A stretch of 64,000 nt of DNA from Eurosta solidaginis (taxonomy: Eukaryota > Arthropoda > Insecta > Diptera > Tephritidae). Every line of letters begins with the position of its first letter. The first letter of the stretch is position 1. The translations under genes and the position numbers were made by a program. Below are positions 57,918-64,000 of the stretch, piece after piece. A model generated the notes under the pieces. The model was not told the DNA's origin. It was given only the letters and a program-made list of their open reading frames with translations, and made no database searches. Location: the NCBI RefSeq assembly GCF_040869045.1, contig NC_090319.1, positions 263,268,897 to 263,332,896 on the forward strand, written 5' to 3'.

Positions 57918-58264
57918 GAAGTCTATTTATTTTCAACAATAAAACATATGAAATAATTACATTAGTTTTGTCACAATTTTGAAATAGTTTACATTAACAA
58001 CAATAAGGTGTCACAAAAACAACAATTATAAGAGCTTAAGATAAGCTAAGACTAATATAAGATACATAAATGACGCCCATACATGCATAAACGTAAACAA
58101 AAATTAACATCACTCACATAATATTTTTCCTTAACTCTAAAAAATTGGACCATTTGCAATGGGTATCATAATCATACTAAACATAAAAATATTATAAACA
58201 TAAAAGATAGCTTGCTCCAATCGCTTCTGTATAATCCTTGTTTATCGTGATCCCCTTTTTTGCA

Positions 58265-58978
58265 TTATTCGTAGGCTCTCTAATGTGAATCGAACTTTTC
58301 CTCTTTTGTTTTTGTCTATTATTGTGGTATTCGCGAGATCAGCTGTATGTCCAGTTGTTGTTATGTGTTGTGATAACGCAGTGTTGTTCTTTTTCTTCTA
58401 TATGTCAGCTTCGTGTTCTGTTAGTTGTAAGCTCAGATTTCGATTTGTGGTCCCAATATATACCCGGTTACAATTTTCGTTGACTTTTTTATTTCCCATG
58501 CAACTGATTTCATACACAACATTATTTTGTTGTAGGATCTCGATGGGGCTCTTTGTGTTTGTAAATATGCTGGATAGGGTGCAGTTGGATTTATTTGCTA
58601 TTGTAATGTTCGGTTTAATATTCATGCCTTTTCGAACTGCCTTCGTAAGTTTGGGGATATATGTAACGCTGTAGTATTGTTTGGTTGAATTTGTTGTTTC
58701 CGGTGTTGGTGTTTTGGTATATTTCTTTTCAGTTCTCAGTGTTTTTTGCTGTATTAGATTTTGTACCATGTTATGTGGGTAGTTGTCGTTTCTTAGTATT
58801 TGATATATTTTTCCGATATTGGTATTGTGAAATTGTTCGTGGCTTATAGACAGAAATTTGTTTACGAAATTTCTCGCTGTGTTTAATTTATACTTAAAGG
58901 GCTGCGATGAAAGGAAATTGATCATCCGTCCCGATGAAGAAAGTTTGGTATACCAATCGAATAAAAGAGATCCATTCC
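58265..58978 (-). pseudogene. Penelope-like ORF, RT end plus GIY-YIG endonuclease
   Basis: The frame enters at the truncation with LLFDWYTKLSSSGRMINF, the conserved W-Y-x-K...S-G-R-x-x-N-F motif after the reverse transcriptase. It continues through a linker and reaches the GIY-YIG-type nuclease: VYEISC (residues 137-142 counted from the first Met at 58925), Cys152, YIGTTNR (156-162) and EH (170-171). A stop at 58395-58397 follows; a shifted frame below it keeps TADLANTTIID (near 58320), so a stop or frameshift has broken the C-terminus. The endonuclease nicks the insertion target in this element class. Confidence 0.8.
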
Positions 58979-59389
58979 GGTAGAGAATATTTTACATACA
59001 TGAACAAAGCAATATCAGGTACAGAAGCAAGAAATATATAAGAAAGTATGGAATACGGAAACGAGACACAAACAAGCCACTATTCTAGACGGCTCTGACG
59101 TGAAAAGTCTAGACCCTGGGAGAAATAGACGAACGAGGAAAACTAAGAGTATAAAAGCAGCATAGCCCAAGTGATGGTCATGCAGTTTGATTTTAATACG
59201 CTATAAGTGTAGTAGGTGAGTAATTAAATTGTAAAGTACAAATACCAAAGTAGTGTTGTAAATAAAGAATATTTTACTCTACTGAAAAAACGAAAAACCT
59301 TAAATTCGTTACAATATGTTGGCGCGTTATCGGCGAGGAAACAACGGGTAGTCGTTTTGTTAAAGAAGTGTTATAGCGTTTGCTATCGA

Positions 59390-59620
59390 AAACAATGGTT
59401 TGTTATCGAAAAGTCATCGATTTATTACTGAAAAATTATGGAATATCTATCGAACAATTTTTGGTATTTTATTAAATAGTTATCGATATGTTAACGAAAA
59501 TGTATCGATTTCTTATCGAAAGTGTATTCATTTGTTACCAAAATTTTATCAATATGTTATAAATATGTATGTATGTATTACCAATAAGGATTACCTAAAA
59601 AAAATATCGGTTTGTTATAC
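59390..59620. repeat. ATCG-rich minisatellite, right of the solo LTR
   Basis: Regular TTATCGAAA...CATCGATTT units of about 20-25 bases; its open frame is a product of the repeat. Confidence 0.55.
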
Positions 59621-60071
59621 CAGAAAGAAATTGATCTGCCCGTATTTTAGTTTTCATGCAAAACTGAAAATAGTAATTTCCTCAAATTTTTGTTGCTAAT
59701 TTCTCCTCTCTCTAATTTTTCCACGCCGCTCTTCTTACTCTATAATTTTTTCAACTTTCTCTCTTTACGATTTTTCCTCTCCATATGGAACTGTGTCTCT
59801 CTTTACTCTTATATCCCCTTCTCTATTTTTCTTCCTCTCCCTTTCCGTGCCATTGTCGTATTTGGTGGTCTTTATTTCATACTAACCCATATTGTAAAAA
59901 TTTTAAAATCTTTTGTAGACTCCAGGAACAACAATTGGAACCATAAGTAACAAGTCAATCTACAGCCAAAAAATGGAGCTTTGTTGGCTACCGTAATTCC
60001 TATTCCTCCATGTGGAAATATGCGTGGCATATTTGGCACTGCGTATTTGTAACGTTTGGTTAATTTACATA
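59621..60071. other. No gene recognised
   Basis: C/T-rich at 59695-59850, otherwise AT-rich; nothing coding. Confidence 0.4.
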
Positions 60072-60075
60072 ATAT

Positions 60076-60910
60076 TGTGACGAATATTAGTGACACTAAG
60101 TGATACTCACATCACTAGTCTGATGCTAAGTAAATGAAGTCACAACAACAAAAAAGCAGACAGTCACTTGCATCTACATAAACGAATTAATCATTATGTC
60201 TACACATACATATGTGCATCAGGGCCATTCATTTCATATCCCAATTGTGCCCTCTCATTTCACACGCACATGATTCGCTCTGTGGTCGTTAATTGAGTTG
60301 GTCGTCGCTTGGCACTTGGCGTAGCAACGTCAGTGGTGGGTATCGGCAGATCAGTATCAAAATATGTAAGAAAAATTATGCGCGATACAAATGCTTCTTG
60401 TTAGCTCGTTGCTTCCTAGTAAGCGACTAAATGAAAAATCAATTTACCCGCACGATCATCGCGACGATTGCGCTCTCACTAATACAGATGCACTTTCAGT
60501 TTTGAATGGCCCTGATGTACATACACGCAGCGGAGAAGCAACGCACAACCACATGCATATATCTGAGATACTCCCAAAAGTATGCAATGAGAGAATCTAT
60601 AAAATCGTGCATCTCTAGTTACAGCTGAGTAATTTTATAGCTGATAACTAACTAGTAAGTTCTGGAAATAGAAGCACCAAGAAATATGTCAACGAGGAAA
60701 CCGCACATTATAAAAGCAGCGACAGTGGAGGCGCGACAATCAGCTTTTATTACGCACGCTATCTGTCGAGCAATAGAAGTGTTATTTTGAAAGTAGTCTA
60801 ATAAAGACCATTTTGCACTATCGAATATTATAGTTATTTATTCAACAGTTTAGTGATTCGAACGTTGGCAGAAGGTTGCAAATAAGCGGAATTACAGTAA
60901 ATTCCGTACA
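60076..60910 (+). mobile_element. Solo LTR of a gypsy-like element
   Basis: It starts TGTGACGAATATTAGTGACA and ends AATTCCGTACA-like (CCGTACA), flanked by ATAT on both sides (60072-60075, 60911-60914). The 3' 100 bases (CAACAGTTTAGTGATTCGAA, CGTTGGCAGAAGGTTG) match the LTRs of the 4564-8326 element, so it is a longer relative (835 bases). TATAAAAGCAGC (about 60709) and AATAAAGACC (about 60800) are the promoter and polyadenylation-like motifs. Confidence 0.82.
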
Positions 60911-60914
60911 ATAT

Positions 60915-62245
60915 GTATGCTTATACTTGTGCACCTAGACGCAAAGCTTTAGTATTCAATTGCTAAGATAATTTTAACTCTTGGGCTATATACTTATTTT
61001 ATTGTAATTTTAAAATAAAAGTGCAATTGGTAAATGCATATAAGTCTGCATATATGTGTATATAAACATGTTTTAAATCGCTTTTCACATAAACTATGCA
61101 ACTATTTTCCTTAATTTAAAATTTTAAACAACACAACAATGGTATCAGTACATAAATACATATATACATACAATTTTATTATATATGTAGTTAGCTTTGA
61201 TACGAAAATGAGTAAAATGGCATACAAAAACTGCTATGGGCGCTTATAATGAAAACCCTAATCTGTGCGTTAACTCGAGACAATAGCCGCACACAACCAC
61301 ATCGGTTGGCTTGTACAACAATTGACAACAATAACATAAACATAAAATACAAGTAAATACACCTAAATGGATATGGGAGATTATTATAGTACATGGAGAT
61401 TTTTTGTTATAATAAGAGCAGATAGTTTTAATGAAAATTTTAAATTGTTGTTTAAAAAAATGTGAGTTCAAAAAAGAGTATTTGTCCACTTTTTGTGTAC
61501 ACATTCGTACTGGGATTCATAAGTTTATTGTACGCATATTCGTCATTGTAACCTTACTTCTTTCTAGTAGCATGAGTCGATTTCGAATCGTTTTTAAGTC
61601 GTTTTAATTTCGACTCGTCTCTTTTTTTTCTAAATAAATATATTTTTTAAAATTCCATATTTTCTTAATAAACATTTTTGTATGCTGGTGCTTCGCTAGG
61701 GGCAGGCATCTTGTTGTTGATTGAGGACCTTTTCTGCGTTATATAATGACCACGCACTTCCAACCCCCATAATCTATGGTACAATGCATACAGTTCCTGT
61801 TAAATGATTTGCCGATTTTGGCATACGCGGTTTTCCACGGCTTCAGTAGTTAACAGTGACCTTATCTGTAGAAGGGTCGTTCCTATAGCAGGTGGTTCTT
61901 CTTCCTCATAACTAATAATAATAGACCGCTTAGCACGCCCTGCGATTGCCAGCCGGTGATCGTGCGAGAAAGATGGAGCACTCAAAAGAAAACGAAGATA
62001 AGTATTTGGAGAAAGAGTAAATATCGTTACAAATGATGAGTCAGGCGTAGAGAGTTATTGTTAGGAAAAGTCAACGAGCTCTGTGAGAAAGTGGCAGGCA
62101 AGTTCGAACTAAGTAGAAGAGTGGAGGAAGGTACGTAATAGATAGAGGGTGTTAGTCCTCTCACAGTACAGGTCATCATTACGAGTTAAGAGCCGAAGTC
62201 GATATAACCGAAGCGATGCGTTACAGACAGATTGAATGCAATTTG
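60915..62245. other. No gene recognised
   Basis: AT-rich; no exon or element could be supported. Confidence 0.4.
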
Positions 62246-63000
62246 TTATTTAAGTGCTTTGCCCTTTCTTCTTCACCCTGGAACAAGGTTCGGCAGGTAT
62301 AAAGTGGTAGTATCCACTGAAACGACTAAGCGGCTTATAATCGACTAAAAAGTAAGTTCCAGAGCCGTGAGGAAAGGCCAAACCGCGGTAAGGTTGTGAT
62401 TTTAACTTTCTTTTTATATCTACTGAAAAGTCGAGATCAGTAAAAAGGAAGAGTCTTAGCTTCATGATCAAGATTATGCAAAACAAAACGAGTGATCCGC
62501 TGCCATTCTTCGGTTCGGCGGGGTGTTACAAGGGTGTTAAGTTGATTGAATGCAGCAAATATGCGCTATATTGAAGTGGCTAGAGGAGTTTCTTCTGACA
62601 CCTAAACGTTGGGAACGAGCTTACTGTTTGAGGTGGTGGGCAGAGTGCAGATCCCCAAAAACCAATCTATCGATCCTTCAGTGGTGGAATTTGGAGGATG
62701 CGTAGTTCCTTCTGTTGCATCGGAACCCTAATATACGGACAAAGGATTTCAAGGTAATTCCTATTTCGGCCTACGGAGGAGGGTCAGTAGAACATCCTCG
62801 AAATAAATAGGAAGATATAGCTAATATTATACGAGGACCTCGGACAAACGTTACAAGGGCGCATCCAGTATTTATCTGTGCCTCAACAAGAGAAGTTCCA
62901 TAACCGCATTCAAAACACGCTAGAAGTGGGTGAGGCAGAATGGGACCACGAAAACCTTAAAACAAGGGATCAGAGGAGGACGTAGACGTACCAACGAAGG
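62246..63000. other. Unidentified coding-like DNA, possibly retroelement scrap
   Basis: A minus-strand frame (62250-62486) reads LDFSVDIKRKLKSQPYRGLA, then FPHGSGTYFLVDYKPLSRF. On the + strand, 62580-62990 reads in pieces like a degraded gag-type polyprotein (ERAYCLRWW near 62620; REVPxPHSKH-type basic stretch near 62900). Composition is less AT-rich than the neighbourhood. I do not recognise the family. Confidence 0.25.
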
Positions 63001-63033
63001 TATTATTCCATTTCATTTCACGAGTTATATAAA

Positions 63034-64000
63034 AACAAGTAAGGAAGGTTAAGTTCGGGTGTAACCGAACATTACATACTCAGTTGAGAGCTATGGTGAC
63101 AATATAAGGGAAAATAACCATGTAGGAAAATGAACCGAGGGAAACCCTGGAATGTGTTTGTATGACATGTGTATCAAATGAAAGGCATTAAAGAGTATTT
63201 TATGAGGGAGTGGGCCATAGTTCTATAGGTGGACGCCATTTAGGGATATAGCCATAAAGGTGGATCAGGGATGACTCTAGAATTTGTTTGTACGATATGG
63301 GTATCAAATGAAAGGTATTAATGAGTATTTTAAAAGGGCGTGGACCTAAGTTCTATAGATGGACGCCTTTTCGAGATATCGCCGTAAAGATGGACCAGGG
63401 GTGACTCTAGAATGCGTTTGTACGATATGGGTATCAAATGAAAGGTGTTAATGAGCATTTTAAAAGGGAGTAATCCTTAGTTCCATAGGTGGACGCCGTT
63501 TCGAGATATCGCCATAAAGGTGGACCAGGGGTGACCCTAGAATTTGTTTGCACAATATGGGCATCAAACGAAAGGTGTTAATGAGTATTTTAAAAGGGAG
63601 TGGGCCTTAGTTCTATAGGTGGACGCCGTTTCGAGATATCGCCATAAAGGTGGACCAGGGGTGACTCTAGAATTCGTTTGTGCAATATGGGTATCAAACA
63701 AAGGAGTTAATGAGTATTTTAAGAGGGAGTGGGCCTTAGTTCTATAGGTGGACGCCTTTTCGAGATATCGCCATAAAGATGGACCAGGTGTGACTCTAGA
63801 ATGCGTTTGTACGATATGGGTATCAAATGAAAGGTGTTAATGAGTATTTTAAAAGGGAGTAATCCTTAGTTCCATAGGTGGACGCCGTTTCGAGATATCG
63901 CCATAAAGGTGGGCCAGGGGTGACTCTAGAATTCGTTTGTGCAATATGGGCATCAAACGAAAGGAGTTAACGAGTATTTTAAGAGGGAGTGGACCAGGGG
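63034..64000 (+). repeat. ACAAGTAAGG fly repeat with 130-bp tandem array, cut by the window edge
   Basis: It starts ACAAGTAAGGAAGG and TTCGGGTGTAACCGAAC. Then units of 130 bases follow: GTGACTCTAG ends at 63280, 63410, 63540 (GTGACCCTAG), 63670, 63799 and 63929. Each has GGACGCC, TCGAGATATCGCCATAAA and ATATGGGTATCAAA. At least six units are present and the array continues beyond 64000. Confidence 0.85.

Larger units (their letters stand above)
57803..58978 (-). mobile_element. Penelope-like retroelement, 5'-truncated
   Basis: A 13-bp target duplication GGTAGAGAATATT lies on both sides (57790-57802, 58979-58991). The minus strand encodes the end of a Penelope-type reverse transcriptase and its GIY-YIG endonuclease, then a 3' region with a hammerhead-like motif. 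Truncation at the 5' side removes the catalytic reverse transcriptase blocks. Confidence 0.82.
57738..59313 (+). mobile_element. Solo LTR split by a Penelope-like element
   Basis: The left piece is 57738-57802, starting TGTGGCAAATATT. The right piece is 58992-59313, ending AATTCGTTACA. Both outer sides carry the 4-bp duplication ATAT (57734-57737, 59314-59317). The right piece has GAGTATAAAAGCAGC (about 59147) as promoter and AATAAAG near 59260 as polyadenylation signal. Joined length is about 387 bases. No internal retrovirus-like genes remain. Confidence 0.75.

Noticed and set aside
58285..58674. 129-codon + strand frame with membrane-like residues
   Set aside because: It is the antisense of the Penelope-like ORF.

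Overview
The window looks like accessory, transposon-dense nuclear DNA from a higher fly, most likely a tephritid-type fruit fly. The grounds are a fly-type metallothionein with metal response elements, spliced genes with GT-AG introns, gypsy/LINE/Penelope/hAT/Transib relics, and abundant tRNA-headed SINEs. The species call is inference. There are no operons and no bacterial features.

Two host-type coding units can be supported. (1) A 42-residue MtnB-like metallothionein on the + strand: exon 1 at 43483-43507, a 5.7-kb intron packed with mobile elements, exon 2 at 49183-49286. Three metal response elements and a TATA box lie upstream. (2) One internal exon (26644-27564, minus strand) of a zona-pellucida-domain cuticle/apical-matrix protein of the neyo/trynity type. 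Its splice sites are intact, but one frameshift breaks the domain. No partner exons are visible. It sits between the two ends of what may be a single 6.3-kb composite repeat element.

Layout. 1-9 kb: LINE tails, a foldback element and SINEs, then a nest in which an old repeat holds a MITE, which holds a Transib-type element and a gypsy-like LTR retrotransposon lacking reverse transcriptase; that element holds a SINE. 9-19 kb: mostly unrecognised AT-rich DNA with a hexamer repeat and a divergent SINE. 19.4-20.8 kb: non-autonomous hAT element. 22.9-29.2 kb: composite region with the ZP exon, a degenerate satellite and a perfect inverted-dimer SINE. 34-35.7 kb: another fly repeat interrupted by a SINE. 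40-42.5 kb: element with 152-bp internal repeats. 43-49.3 kb: metallothionein gene. 49.4-57 kb: LINE scraps, a foldback element, arrays rich in ATCGAT. 57.7-60.9 kb: two solo LTRs, one split by a Penelope-like element. 63-64 kb: a 130-bp tandem array running off the edge.

Main discovery candidate: hammerhead-ribozyme motifs occur in three unrelated contexts here. They are a tRNA-headed SINE with a near-canonical core (two opposed copies at 23.55 and 24.29 kb), a second tRNA-headed SINE family with a variant core (35.5 and 46.6 kb), and the 3' region of a Penelope-like element (57.88 kb, core G12 replaced by C). A Penelope-like element beside ribozyme-bearing short retroelements recalls the proposed retrozyme/Penelope partnership. 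The tRNA-head plus hammerhead architecture in a fly SINE is, as far as I know, not well described.
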